Below are positions 12,034 through 25,030 of a stretch of 64,000 nucleotides of DNA, in pieces. A model generated the notes under the pieces. It did no database searches. It saw only the letters and a program-made list of their open reading frames with translations, and was not told the origin of the DNA. The DNA is from Nymphaea colorata. Taxonomy: Eukaryota; Streptophyta; Magnoliopsida; Nymphaeales; Nymphaeaceae. Position numbers and translations under genes: made by a program. The stretch is from positions 1,421,544 through 1,485,543 of the forward strand of contig NC_045151.1 in the NCBI RefSeq assembly GCF_008831285.2. Direction: 5' to 3'. Position 1 is the stretch's first letter, and each line of letters starts with the position of its first letter.

Positions 12034-15000
12034 CTATTGTTTGCTGTTTGGCTTTGGTGATAACATGTATGGGGAATCATGGGCGCCATGTGATAGTGTC
12101 CTCGCCGGTCTGTTCCTTAAACCTTGTGGCTGAGAAGCTCTTGAACTCCTGGCGCTAAAACTGGCGCTGCGGCGCTCGGCCTGGAATGCTTGGAAGTTGT
12201 AGGAGGAACAAGCCATGTCCTTGAGGTTTATAAGGGGTTTGAGGGCTTCAACGACTTCACTCATCAATGGCCTCACCTTGGGGTCTCGACTAAGGCAGCG
12301 GGCAGCCAGCTGAGCAGCTTTCTGCGCACCTTTGATGGAGAAGTGGCCTTCCAGCCGGGGATCTATTAGCCGGTAGAAACAACGCCTCTCCCCAAGATGC
12401 GGTCGAGCCCACTCCACCAAGTTGTGTTCACCATTGGGACGGTTCTTGTCCATGGATCGCCTGCCAGTCAGCATCTCAAGAAGAACGACCCCAAAGCTAT
12501 AGACATCGCTCTTCGATGTTAAATGCCCTGAGAGACATGATTCAGTGGTTTGGTATGTGCAAGGATTTACCAGAGAACATGGACTAAACACAAGTGGACA
12601 CATTACTGGCTATGGCCATCAATGTTACAAGAGAGAAAATCGAAATTATTGTGCTCTATGTTTTGAACCTAGAAACGACAAACTATACAAAGCTAGAGGT
12701 GAAAATAACAGCTTGGTCGGTGCAGGTAGATCTGCAAGGATCCCTGATTTCATTAGGGCCGCAAAGCTAAATGACCAAGGTACAATGACTTACTGGAACA
12801 ACCATCTTCCTTTTATCATCAACAAGCTTAAATGGACTCGCTATACCTCTAAGATCCTAAAGGCAATCATGAAGCCTCAAACAAACCTTCTCAGTACATA
12901 GAAAAATTTGTGTGAATAGGAAGTGCTCGTACATGATCATCGGCAGTTCAACAATGTACAGTACAATGCAAAACCAACTTGAGGAAAGGTAGAGTGAAAA
13001 TACAATGCAAGAAATTGTGAAGCCATTACTCACCAGTCATTACATACTCAGGCGCTGCATAACCATAAGTTCCCATTACCCTGGTAGACACATGGGTCTT
13101 ATCTCCTTCAGGACCATCCTTAGCTAACCCAAAATCAGATAACTTGGCGTTGTATTCCTGAAGCAAAATATCTTAGAAATATGAGGACAACACCCAAAAG
13201 GACATGATCAGGTTAAGTGCCAAAAAAGGCCACGGAGGCAAGGGACTAGTAAGACCCATGTGAGACTCAAGCAAGAATCTCCCTCATAATTAAACACAAG
13301 AAATTTAATACGATAGAAAAGTTGTTGAGGAACATCAGCTCATTGGCTATTGTCACAGGAATACAATAAGAAGATACAAGCATTTTTTAATTTAGTTCCT
13401 AACATAATTTGTATATAAAGGGATGCAGAACTTGAGTCAACATGGAATATATCCCTGACACAGATCACGCACCAAGTACATTAATTTCCATACTATAGGC
13501 GATTTACACTGCTTGAGAAAAAAGGAATACATACACACACATGGAAAGGAAAAGAAAGAACATCGAATAAAAAAATAGTTAATGCTCATATAATCATATA
13601 TTTTTGTAAATTTGTAATACTTTTATATGCAAGTCAAATAGAAGGTTAGGCTAGATCAGTTTGAAATTATTTATAATTCTTAATCAGCGAAATGTCAGAA
13701 AAGATACAGATAAATATATGTTTTACCTTTGACATACAACAATGAGACTAACCCAAAAAAAAAAGCCATAAATTGCCATATGCTAAAAATGTATTAAATT
13801 CTACATCAAATAAACCAAAGATTGCAACGATAGACTCTTGAGGCAAGTCAGAAAACTGACTAGTGTAATTATGTTTAAGACTCAGGCCTCCAACTACCAC
13901 AAAGCACATTCACATTTTCTAAATAAATCAATAATTAATCCAGAAAACAAAAGCAAATTGTGTTAGCAGTTTGTGTATACATGCATACCGCATCTAACAG
14001 GACATTAGATGTTTTGAAATCCCGGTAGATCACGGGCCTTTCAGCTTCTTCATGAAGAAAAGCAAGGCCCTTCGCAGCTCCAAGGGCAATTTTCATTCTG
14101 ATAGACCAAGGGAGTGGCAGAGATCCTTCTGCATGGAAAGTGGTTGTTACCAGAAAAGGTTAAAGAATTTACATTTAGAAGGTATCATAGTACATAAATC
14201 AGCCACAGGAATGAAAGAAGAATAAAGCCATTACAAAATAAGAGCACTAGATGTTCGTATCAACATTTTGATTGCCAATGGTCAGAGAACATACACACAC
14301 ACACATAGTGACACACAGATATAAACCATATCAAAAATAAAATATTAAACAAACTTACAAAACAATACATTTATGATTCATAATCATGTCAGAGAGGTAG
14401 CAGAGAGAGAAAGAGAGACAACGAGAGGGAAGGAGATAAGACAGAGAGGGAAACAAGGAGTTAGGAGAGCTCAAGGGAGACCAAGACGGAGAGAGGGGTA
14501 CAGAGAGGGATACAAAGAGAGATGGAGAGGGGGAGGTAAATGGAGAAAGAGGGAGGGGTAGAGAGAAACATAGAGATGGAGGGAGATTGGGAGAGAGGAA
14601 AGGAGTGGAGCGACAAAGAGAGGGAAGGAAATCAAGAGAGCGATGAGTGACACAGAGAAAGTGACAAGAGTACGGAAGTCAATGGGCAGAGACAGAGAGA
14701 GGGCTCGCTCAAGTCGCTCCGCAGATGCAGGAAAAGGGCCTTTTCCTGCATGTGTGTGTCTATGTGTTTGTAACCTCTTTACAACATTCATACCATCCTA
14801 GAATACTGTTACCCAGCATTTACCCTCCCACTCCATAGTCAAATTGAGAGTTTACTCAGAATTCCTGAATATCCCACACTGAAAAAGAAAAAAAGTACAC
14901 ATTTAAAAAGCCATTGCAAAGAGAAAAATAGAATATGTCCAACTCCCAGTTGATTGCCAGAAACAATATTCTCCCAAGTGACAAACACAATTTGGTAGGT

Positions 15001-17278
15001 AAAAGGCATAAGCAGACCCTTTCACGCCGAATTCTGCCATATTTCATGCTTCTCATTGTCAGGTATGTTTTGGTAACAAGAGTTTCACTCAGAAGATCCA
15101 GTTCTGAAGCCCTTCTTCAGAAAACTCAACATAATTTTTAACCTCAACAGACTGGAAGCAGCTGATTTGCTTTTTGCTTCAAAGTTTTGTATCATACTAC
15201 ACATCAGTACTGCAAATTCTGGACCTCTGAGACTAGGATAGAACCAACTTTTCTTCTCCCATCATTGACCACGCATAGGCACAGAACATACACATTCAGC
15301 TGAAACAACCAACTATCAATGAATGCCAAAAAATGTTGATGTGAGACAAGTTTCCAATGGCTCACAAGTTCACGACTGTTTAAGCTTTTCCTCAGCTCTC
15401 TGTTGATCCAGATGCAAGCTGCCAAGAGTGACTATCGTACAGAGTGTCAAATTAATGTATCTGCAAAATGCACTGATGATAAAAAAAATTCACACCCTAT
15501 CCGTGACTACAAGCAAGCATATGTAAAATCTAAGCATTAGAACTGCAGCTAGAGCTCTATAAGTTAATGGAGTCTATCCGGATGGCAGTGAAAGAAGGCC
15601 TTCCCATGTAAATGACTAAATGTTCTAGTTCAGAGACAAAATTTTTCACCACCAGCATACTAAAGTTTGCAAAATGCTTTACCACGAGCTTAAGAAAGTG
15701 CATTTATTTTTGTATGTTAAACAATTTTTTGAAGCTCAAACTCTCTACAACATGAATTAGCACATATGATATGTTACATGCATGGATGATGGAACCAGAA
15801 GGCGAAAGCCCATTTTTCCTAATAAAGAAATTCGTTTTTGTGAATCTATATACAAAAACCCATAATGGGCAACCATTGATGGGCATTAATCATATGATAT
15901 TTCTTCTTGTCAAATATGGAAGAAACAGTCAAATACAAAATTTAGATCCCATAAGAACCTAATAATACTTTTTGCATAAGGAATCACATTCAAGGGTCCA
16001 AATCTTGGAGATTAGGAAGAGAAACATACTTCTGAAAAGATGGTTTTCCAGGCTTCCTCTAGGCATGAATTCATAAACAAGTAATCGTTGATCATCTTCT
16101 ATGCAGTAGCCAATTAGTTTAACCAAATTTGGATGAAGCAGATCACCTAGAAAGTTAACCTCAGCCTACAAAAAAGGAAAACCAAATCAGGAAATTCTTA
16201 AATGTTGATATTTAATAACCCAGATGGACGCTCAGCATGATTGTGTAAGGAGGACAACTATTACCAGCCACTCTTTATGCCCTTGAAGCCCATCATGGTT
16301 GAGTGTCTTAACAGCAACCGTAAGACCTGTCCCCGGCTTCACAGGTGCAGTTCCATTCTCTTCGATCCAACCTTTGAAGACACAACCGAACCCCCCTTCA
16401 CCTAGTAAACTCTCTGGTCTAAAGTTCCTTGTTGCAGTTCTGAGATCGATAAAGGTGAATTTCCTTAGCTGTGAGGCAACCTTAAGATCCTCACTGACTT
16501 TTGGTGTTGATGGATTGCTTTCCGGATTACTGGTGCTCGTGGAGGAGATAGCAGGTACATTAGGTTGATCTCTACTCCCATCATTTGTCGCTTCAAATTC
16601 AGAAAACAATAAAACCAGTTTAGCGCAAATGAATTTGACAGCATCACAAAAAGAAGTAAACAAAAGTCCAGGCAATCAATCGCTAATAGGCCTTGGTACT
16701 TGCCACTCCCCAACAATAACTACTCATATTCTTCTCCTCAAATCCCAATATACAACGACAGCATGTTCGACTAAACAACATAAGATTACCTATCTTAATT
16801 CCCATCTCAGAAAATCCATACATATAGAGAGTACTGCCAAGGTTCAAGAAAGATGACTTCGGTCATCCTTAACACGGCTAACGAATATGAGAGCTATTTT
16901 GATTGTAAGCGAAGTAACCCAGAAACCCAAACCATGTTTACCTAACAAACAGGAACCAATGGCATCTTCAGCTGATCTACTGAAACTACTAATCGAGCAT
17001 ATTATTAAGTTGCATCTATAGGCCATTAAAAATGAACAAGATAACAATAAAAGACTTCAAGAAAAAACAAGGATAATAAATGAAATGTTACCACAATGGG
17101 TGCCGCTGCTGCTTAAAGAGTTATCGACTTTAGATCTTGAAGATATGCAACCACCCATGAGCCTAATTTTAAAGCTCCAGCATCCAAAATCCTCCAGACC
17201 ACCCTTCTTTTTCCTTCCTTTGGATTTCCCCACCTCCTCCCATGCCTCCACCTGCACTGTTCCAGGCCCCAGGCCCAT
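12034..17278 (-). CDS. PBL34: Receptor-like cytoplasmic kinase, PBL34/35/36 type (RLCK subfamily VII)
   Basis: Serine/threonine kinase of RLCK subfamily VII, which relays signals from plasma-membrane receptor kinases. The PBL34-36 clade is known for bacterial-pattern (medium-chain 3-hydroxy fatty acid) and CLE-peptide signalling. Six coding exons join in frame through GT-AG introns: 17278-17092, 16590-16265, 16165-16030, 14128-13989, 13157-13034 and 12527-12034, giving 468 aa. Visible motifs are glycine loop GEGGFGCV (126-133), VAVK lysine (157), YRDFKTSN catalytic loop with Asp253, DFG (271-273), the activation segment [17 protein letters not shown] (284-300), and a conserved C-terminus with [20 protein letters not shown]. 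Start Met at 17278 is chosen because MGLGPG aligns with the family N-terminus; an upstream in-frame Met at 17371 has no family support. An internal LMGGCISS (40-47) resembles an acylation motif. Whether it is PBL34, 35 or 36 is unresolved. Confidence 0.95.
14390..14720. repeat. Polypurine (GA-rich) tract in PBL34-type intron
   Basis: About 330 bp of imperfect GAGA/GGGA repeats, almost free of pyrimidines on the plus strand, inside the intron between the third and fourth coding exons of the kinase gene. On the transcribed-sense (minus) strand it is CT-rich. Apparent open frames across it are low-complexity artefacts. A near-palindrome follows immediately at 14725-14751. Confidence 0.85.
14725..14751. 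other. Perfect 13-bp inverted repeat with 1-nt spacer
   Basis: ATGCAGGAAAAGG is followed by one G and then CCTTTTCCTGCAT, a perfect hairpin in the kinase intron next to the polypurine tract. It is too short to be a MITE and carries no terminator-like U run. Confidence 0.8.
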
Positions 17279-18310
17279 CTGTTCCACAATCCTAGTGCTA
17301 AAACGACGCCAGTAACACCACCATCTTAGAGAGGCCCCCGACAGAAGCACCAAATAGCGAGCAAGAACCACTAATGAAGAATCTCTAAAGACGTGAATAA
17401 GCTAAATCAAATATGCTTTACAGAAAAAATGGAAAATCTGACTAACACCTAATCCCCTAAAAAGGAGAAACAGAGCTCCAGGACAGTTTCAGAAAAGGTG
17501 GAAGGGTTACACCCTATGCACTTGACTCTACAAATTCACCCCAAAACTCAACTTTGAATCTGCACAGCAAAACAACAAAAATCGAGAGAGAGCAATTCTT
17601 TCAACACAAATTCTCCACTAATACCCAGGAAGACGGAACAGGAAAGAAGAAAATTAGTCCAGTCACAAACCGAAGAACAAGAACAAGAACAAGAAGAAAC
17701 AGCAGAAAACCCTAAAATTTCTCCATAGAAGGATGAGGAGACCATCCCCTTTTTGGTCTCCAGACCACAACCCTCACTTCACCTTTCCCTTCCTTTTTTT
17801 TCTTCCCAATCAGGTACCAACCGAGGAGGAAGAAAAAGAAGCAGACGTACAAGCAGCAGAAGGAGAATGGTCACAGTCACAGTCACCACCCTTTTCAGAG
17901 AGTCAGTAAATCAGAGAGGGAAAGAGAGAGAGGTGTGCCCGGAGAGGGCGGGAGGGAAGGACCAATAGGCAGGGACTGGTTCAGCTGCCAGGGCCCGGAA
18001 CAAAACTCCACACCGCTAACCCTTGGCTCCTTCGTCCATATCAAACTACACCACCTCTACCAACGAGAAGACCCCGAGAACGGCAGCATACAGAGAGAGA
18101 GAGAGAGAGAGAGAGCCAGCGACGGTGAAGAGCCGAGCAGGTGAAGGTGGTGGAGTGAGGAAAAGGGAAAGGTTAGAGGGTGTGTGGAAAGCAGTGCAGA
18201 AAGAGAGAGAAAGAAGGTGGTAAGAACCACACAGGGAAGGGTATAATCGGGCAGTACGGTCAGGTCTTTCGGATGAATTGAAAGAATTAGCAGTCTGGAT
18301 CGATACCACT
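17279..18310 (-). promoter_or_regulatory. 5' leader and promoter region of the PBL34-type gene
   Basis: On the minus strand, upstream of the ATG at 17278, lie CT-rich leader-like segments, including a (CT)n tract at about 18088-18115 and further pyrimidine runs, as often found in plant 5' UTRs. The exact start site and any leader intron cannot be fixed from sequence. Short plus-strand frames here are antisense shadows. Confidence 0.45.
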
Positions 18311-19391
18311 ACCAGGGGGGAAGAGAGAAACCAGAGGGGGCCTACAGCCTAGTCATTCGTGAGGAACAAGCAACGTCACACGGACACGACAACATGACTC
18401 GTCTTCTTCGCTCTCTGCAGACTGCAGCGCAGCGTGAAGCGGACAATCTGTCCCTCTCTCGTTCAAACGTTTCCACAGAAGTACTATCTCCTCTTCTTCT
18501 TTTCACTAAGTCTTTTATTTCAATAACCATCAATATCAATTCTATTCAAATGAGTTTGTCGAGCCTTAATCAGGTCGTCGACCGTGAGCTCAACACATAA
18601 CTACCAAGTCGAGTTCAAACGGCTTTCGTCAAGCTATTTTCGAAGTGGAGTCACGTTGAGCTCGAGGTTTCATTAGTTGAGTCGAGCTCGAGCTTATACC
18701 CCTCCGACAACGTATTTTTGGTAGTTAGCATCCTAGAATTGCCAATTTAACTGCCAATTATTGAAACGATTTTTAACTAAAAAGCAAGAATCTCTCTCTC
18801 TCTCTCTCACACACTTCTTTCCACTGATTATGTAATTTTAGTAGCTAACCATAACTGAACTTGGGTTTTTCTATTGGCTAAGCGCATTTTGACCGAAGTT
18901 TGAGTCGGGTTCCTTTTTCTGCTCCGCCAGTGAACCGAGCCAATTCCACGAACCGAATGGGATCGGATGAACTGGGTGCGTCGAGTCAACGGACCAAAAT
19001 GACCGGCATTAACTGGCTGACAGCAGAAGGAAGATGTCCGAACCCGAGGGGCGGCTCAAGCGGGTGGGCTCGGGCGTCGGGTCAGGTGGGTCGAGGGTGG
19101 TCCGAGTGCGGGTGAAGTCGAGGATAACGGGGGAAGGGAAGGGAAGGGGCGAGGTGGGCCCGGTGGAAGCCTTTCCTTTGAAGCCAGATCCATGCGCAGG
19201 TCCCCGCGTGCGGAGGGAGGGCAGGGCGGTGGGCCCCACCCGACCTCCTTTCGTCCGGACGCGGAGTGTGCTAGTCCTGTCCCCTCCGTCCGGTCCGTCG
19301 CAGTTTTTGAAGGGACCCATTTGATTTCGGTTCCACCTCCAAAACACTACCAAACAAACCACATATCAGAACACGCACCCACATCATGACA

Positions 19392-19394
<3 letters not shown>
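18311..19394. other. Spacer with a GC-rich, CpG-rich island at about 18900-19310
   Basis: The island is clearly richer in G+C than its surroundings and has long overlapping open frames on both strands, as expected where stop codons are rare. No protein family is recognised. At 18575-18710 there is GAGCTCGAG-rich repeat sequence also found at 21260-21430, including a shared GAGCTCGAGGTTTCATTAGT. Confidence 0.5.

Positions 19395-19461
<67 letters not shown>
19395..19461. repeat. Compound (CT)n(AT)n microsatellite
   Basis: A CT run passes directly into an AT run. The same compound order occurs near 25692 and 49357. Confidence 0.95.
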
Positions 19462-19465
<4 letters not shown>

Positions 19466-20842
19466 AATTTACATATTATTGGAATTTGAATATGAATAAA
19501 AAAAAATTGTATGATGTCTGAATCTAAATTCAAATGCATGATATGAATCTAATCTCAATCCCATTTTTTTATTCACATACCAACGCGAGTCTGACCTCTA
19601 AACTAAATTCGAACCATTATGATGTGTATGATACAAGTTTCCAAATATATGGACACTAGATGTCGATTTTTTTCTTTTAACCTAAATCTCATCCAAATTG
19701 ATCCAATATATTTACTTAACTATGAACTCGAATCCAAATCTAATCTGATATTTACTAAAGTCTGAATCTAAATCCAAATCCGAATTAAACCAGATATCAT
19801 TTTTTAAGTCTGAATTCAATTTGATTTCTTAATCTGAAATAATTTTTTTTTTATTTCTGATACTTTTAAATCGAGTTGGTCTTATATTCGGATCGGCAAG
19901 ATATACTTTCTTTCTACCCAACATCAAGATGCCTGGTCCTGATTTTAATTTAAAAAAAAAGGTAAAAAAAAAAAGCAAAAAGCAAAAGGATAAACGGATC
20001 CTGATTGGAACTGGATCCATGAGGTCCAAACCCGGATAGCTTCCCGGACCGGTTCATAATGATCTGACGAGCATGTCTTAATTAAATTTTCCTTTTCGTT
20101 GTCCCTCAGACCGAGCACTAAGATTTCGGGCTTGGAAGCATTCACGGTATCTCCACTTTTTGGTCCCATAGCCCATTCGGTTCTTGAAGTTGGTGGGACC
20201 CGAATCTCGTTAGCGTGATTGTGCACTTTACTTCGGGCAGTATGTGGCTGGAAATGAGTCAAGAATATCAGCACCGACAGAGGTTCGGTTCGGTCCGGAT
20301 CTGAACCCAATCCAAACCCCGCACCCTTGCCCCAAATGTCTATTTGGTGCTTTTCCTTTTTCTCTTTTTTTAATTCCAATGTCTTATTAAATAATTTCAG
20401 AAATATTGTCAAAGCATATTCCAAAACATTATAAAGTATCAGATATGTAGTATTGCCTATTTCCAAAATTACCAAAATGCCTTTGCGGTCATTTGGCAAA
20501 TATTTCTTGACAGTTGGTTGGCGTCTTTTTGTTTATTGCTGCTAAAAAAATAATATAGTCGCTTTCTAGGTTAGGGGAAAAGGAAGAATGGAGGTTATTT
20601 TATTTAATTTTTGAGAAAAATAGTAGCATGTATAGAATTTATACCAAAGAAAATATCAGAAGACACTTTCAAATAGAAATTCTCAAGTCATTGCCGATTC
20701 TTTTAGATAGATACTTTGGTAAACTTGCTCGTATACATGTCATTAAACGATTATTTCACGAAATACCAATTTTGTTTTTCGTGAAATGAGATAAAATGAG
20801 GGGGTGAAATCGATGCATTCCCTCTAACAAAGGGGCTTGGAT
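19462..20842. other. Intergenic repeat-derived sequence
   Basis: AT-rich DNA at 19470-19900 with GAATC/AAATCC motifs like the interior of the 3527-3943 MITE, but without clear ends. From 20000 to 20330 there are scattered CCGGATC-type motifs. No gene is supported. Confidence 0.45.
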
Positions 20843-21043
20843 TAGGGGCGGAGCTAAGATTTTTTTTTAAGGGGCGAGCCGAACAATCCAACTCTAGATC
20901 CGGGTAAGATCAAACTGATTTCGAATCCAAACAATACACGACGCGACTAAAAATTTTTAATTTTTTCAATGTAATTTTTTTTTTTTCCAATTGGCTGGGG
21001 TGGGGCTATGGCCCAGGTAACCCTCCTCCTCCCTCCGCCCCTG
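20843..21043. mobile_element. hAT (Tip100-like) MITE, 201 bp
   Basis: The left end is TAGGGGCGGAGCTAAGAT and the right end (opposite strand) CAGGGGCGGAGGGAGG. The flanks GCTTGGAT (20835-20842) and GTTCGGAT (21044-21051) agree at 6 of 8 positions. It belongs to the same family as the element at 5720 but is older, judging by its decayed duplication. Confidence 0.75.
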
Positions 21044-21051
21044 GTTCGGAT

Positions 21052-23580
21052 AAGTCTGGGCACAGGGCCGAGTACATGTTGAGGTGTCAGGTACTCAGCA
21101 TGTAATGGGCCAAACCGAGCTGCTGGTAGGTTGATAAAAGTATTTGTTTTGGGCTTGTGTTTCACATGGCAAATAATGGGTGGGGGATGTGAACCTCCCT
21201 TAACTTTCGATTTTTACTCTCTCTCTCTCTCTTGGAAATGCATGGAAACTAGAAGTGAACAACGAGTGGAGCTCGAGCTGCTTTCGTTGAGCTATTATCG
21301 AGCTCGAGCTGAGTCGAGTTCGAACTGCTTTCGTCGAGCTATTATCGAGCTCGAGCCAAGTCGAGCTCGAGGTTTCATTAGTCAAGCCCTGAACTCGTGC
21401 TCGACTCGGTTTGTGTTCACCCTTAATGAAAACCCCCGGCATCACTGGGGTTCCATTGTCAAACAAAACCTCGAGCAAGGCTAGGGGTTTATGTCAACCG
21501 GAAACTTCTAGCAACACCGAGGTCCTGTTGGGCCAGCCTCGGGCGGTTATGCTGGGCTGAGCACAGAACAGCCGGTCTACCACTTGTTGGGTTTATTAGG
21601 CTCAAATTAACTCAGTGTGGCCCGATGCTCAGTCCAGGCCCTAATAAAGCCATCTGAGCCCTAGGGGCACTTCCTTCCACCCCTTCGGCCGCTTTTATAA
21701 TTTTAAAACTTACATGACATAAGAGAAAAGTTTTAGTTGGACATTACAATATAAAAATTGAAAAAAGTATCAAAGGCCTCCATACCCAAAGTACCTTTTA
21801 TATAATTTAAATATGTGTGCGCAATAACAGAATTGTAAGATTCGTACGTTTTGAGTCGGGAGATAACATTCATATCGTTTTCAACTTAAAAATATTAATA
21901 GAAAAATATGTCAAAGAATTTTGTCTTTGAAAAATTTTAAGAAAACTACTCAAATTAATGAACTCACAAAGAGCTCACAAATATTTGTCTCCAAATTTTC
22001 TAAAAAAAATTTGTTTGTAAGTTCCCTTTGCTTTATTTCAAATACAATTATCTCTGTTTGCTTCTGCCATAAACTTTGGCACTAGATGGTAAGAGATGTA
22101 CCTGATGGGGAGCCATCTATTTTTTTCTTTTTTGGAAACTAAGAAATTTTTGTTGGGAGCCCAATTATATTTTCAAAATTTTAATAAGCACTGAAATATA
22201 ATGTTGTAAAAATTTCTGTATATAGACTAAATTAAAATTTTAAACAGCATTTTATTAATCTAAAAATTTGAGGGGGGGTGGAGGCCGGGGCGCATGGTCG
22301 GTGCCGACTCTTTTTTGGCTCTGCCGGTTGTTTTACTTCATTAATGTAAGGCAGAATAATGTCATGCCGTTCTAACCAATGACTAGTTGCCTACCAACCA
22401 CTCTGGGAGCCGGTGCGCCAACCTTCCTCAAAAGGTTTATTAACTTTCCTCCATTTCAGCAATGTTGAAGAAAAGGGGGGGCTGATGCCTCTCCATCTCT
22501 TCATCCACGCACTGCGGCGGCGCCTGTACTACAAAAGATGCACTTGCAAGTTGCAAGTTGTCCTTTCCTATTCAATTCATAGAATCAATACTTCCCCTCC
22601 ATTTTCAACAAAAGCATGTCACAAAATGTTTCTTTTTTTGCAGAAACTTAAGGCTTTGATTACGGCACCACCAATTTCAATCTTTAACAGTCAAGCCAAT
22701 CGGTTGTTGGTCTTCTTTACACCTTTATATTATACCGTCATCAGTCAATCATGAACAGAATCTATATATATATATATATATATATAGCTATTATGCCAAT
22801 TCTTTTTTTTTCTCATCTTTTTATTAGATTACACATTTAATAAGATGAAATCAATAGACTTGAATGTGAGAGTTGTTACAATTATATAGGTTAGGATCTA
22901 ATTCAGATATATTATATGAGCATGGAGGGTCCTCTTAAGTGAAAGACCTGGCCTCTCACTGGAGTCACAACATGTAAACAATTAACCAAAGGTTAGTCTG
23001 AAATGAAAGAGTGGAGTCATTGACTTAGGATGTCATAATTGGTTGTTGATTCTTCCCCTCATCACGGCGCCGGAGCTGCTTGTATTTTCCCGCCGCTGGT
23101 GCACAATCGGTATGCTTAATGATTAAAATGTTTCCGATTAATAGAAAAAGAGAATTTTTTGTAAAGAAAAACAAGGAAACCGAAGCAGGTTAAAAGACCA
23201 AAAATGACATTTTTTTAAATAATTTATAGGATTCTTCCATTCCTAAACTGCTTTTTTTTTTTTTTGGCGTTCTTGACCAAGTGTTGGTGATCATTCTCAA
23301 TGTTTTGACTTAGAGCCGTTGCATCTCCGCCCTCACCACCCTTGTTTCAACTCTAAGTCCTTTGTTCACTCCGCCCTCTGCTTCAACTCTAAGTCCTTTC
23401 TTAACCTCCTCACTGCTGCTTAAGCAGCTCTCTCGCCACCCACATGACCCGAACTTGGGTCTTCATCTTCTCGGTCGGCACTTATTGATGGCTGCTCTCG
23501 GCCGGCCTCGGCATACTTACCAGTTTGGACCATATCAGATCGTCTTGCATGCACTGAATGGTGCACGCAACTCACTCTTG
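21052..23580. other. Intergenic, no gene seen
   Basis: Contains the CTCGAGCT-rich repeat at 21260-21430 and an (AT)n run at about 22763-22787. Other open frames are short and unsupported. Confidence 0.5.
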
Positions 23581-23728
23581 CAGAGCGGTGGAGCCGAACA
23601 TATTTAGCAGAGTGGCACTCAACATATATTTGAGAGGCATTTGATATATAAATATGTAAAACAAATGATTTTTATTGGATTGTATGGGCAATTGCCCACA
23701 CATGCCCACATGGGGCTCCACCCGTGCC
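23581..23728. mobile_element. Possible hAT MITE related to the CAGKGGCGGAGCC family
   Basis: The inner parts of the two ends match as inverted repeats (GGTGGAGCC near 23587, and its complement GGCTCCACC near 23714). The internal TGGGCAATTGCCCA palindrome typical of this family is present near 23688. No target-site duplication was found, so borders and class are tentative. Confidence 0.4.
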
Positions 23729-24735
23729 TATTATGATGACGAAGAAAATGGCAGTTTATACATCACCATATTGGTTGACTGTGCGGCATCTAAGTGCGGT
23801 CTCTGTGGAATTTTGTACAACCTAAACGGGCTGAAAAATCTCGAAGATTTGCAGTCATTTATAACAGCTAGTTGAGTTTACAGATGTTAGGTGCTTGTTG
23901 AAGACGATGACTTTCTTTCTTCATGTTTCAATGAACAGCGGAAACTAAGGCTCGATCTCTTTGACGCTATCAAACTTGACAAGATGAGAGCAAGGAATTG
24001 CATGTATAAGGAGATGACCTTCTTACTGTGCTTCTTACGTTCAAACATGTGAAAGATTTTGAGTGAAAAAATGTACATCTATCAACTAGAGTGTGACATA
24101 TCCGTTACTTACAATTCAAAAGAATAGTGCTCAAGGAAATCGACCGGACTCTCACCAGCTCGACTAGCTACGCTACCACCCTCTACCTTAGGACCAAAAA
24201 AAAAAAAGGAGTTTGAAGAAAATTTAATGCAGGGACTAAAAATCCATGATTTCAAACGAAGAAGTCTACAGGGCGGGTAATCTTCACAATGTCTAACGCC
24301 CACACGTCGTGTTTGCCTTCTTGGTTCGGATTGTCAACGAGTTAGATATATTTGATCACCAAACCAGAATCTGGATCTGTTTAATCAGATAAGATGAAGA
24401 ATAAAAAACAAGAGGCTCCAATTATTGATCAAATCTAGATTCATTCATTATGCAGTATCCCAAAAGGAGGTCACAGTCAACACTGATCTGTTAATGACCA
24501 GACAATGATCTCATGCAAACATGGGATTTTTTGCTGGCAAGGTTCAGTTTTTATTTTGAAAATATTTTGGACCCCAGGACTCAAATGAGATCCCACGATT
24601 TGATGGAAACAGGATCCTTCCAGAGTCAAACCCCTTAACCTACAGCTGCAATCAGGGCTGGGTTTCGAAACTGGGCCTAGCATGTCCGAACCCAGACGAA
24701 GCCTGACTCTCCTCACCAAGCACTATTCTAGTTAT

Positions 24736-24899
24736 CTGTAGCGGAGCTACTTGTTCGCTGGTGTGGGCTACTGCCCATACCAGTCCATCAAAAGTCTTAT
24801 TACAATACCTCTAAATCACATTGCTATGACTCAAAATTTACACGCATTGTATTGCCAACTTTAGTGTCCTTCGGCTAAAAACTCCTAACTCTGCCACTG
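24736..24899. mobile_element. hAT (Tip100-like) MITE, 164 bp
   Basis: The left end CTGTAGCGGAGC and right end (opposite strand) CAGTGGCAGAGTTAGG form the terminal repeats. The flanks CTAGTTAT (24728-24735) and ATAGTTAC (24900-24907) match at 6 of 8 positions. The family's internal GCTGGTGTGGGC...GCCCATACCAG near-palindrome lies close to the left end. Confidence 0.75.
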
Positions 24900-25030
24900 A
24901 TAGTTACCCGGCCTGACCCAGTTAATAGTTGTTATTTGTTAACATAATATTACCATTACATATATCTGTCATAAAATTAATAATCATGTTTTGATCGAGC
25001 TTAATAAAAAAACTCAAGCTCGAGTCCAGG

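Noticed and set aside
14471-14791. 106-codon minus-strand frame
   Set aside because: Low-complexity leucine/serine repeats caused by the CT-rich strand of the polypurine tract.
17279-17371. Upstream in-frame Met of the PBL34-type frame
   Set aside because: The added residues are hydrophobic and not conserved; MGLG at 17278 matches the family start.
19009-19362. Overlapping 117- and 96-codon frames on both strands
   Set aside because: GC-rich sequence has few stop codons; both strands are open, a sign of chance rather than coding.
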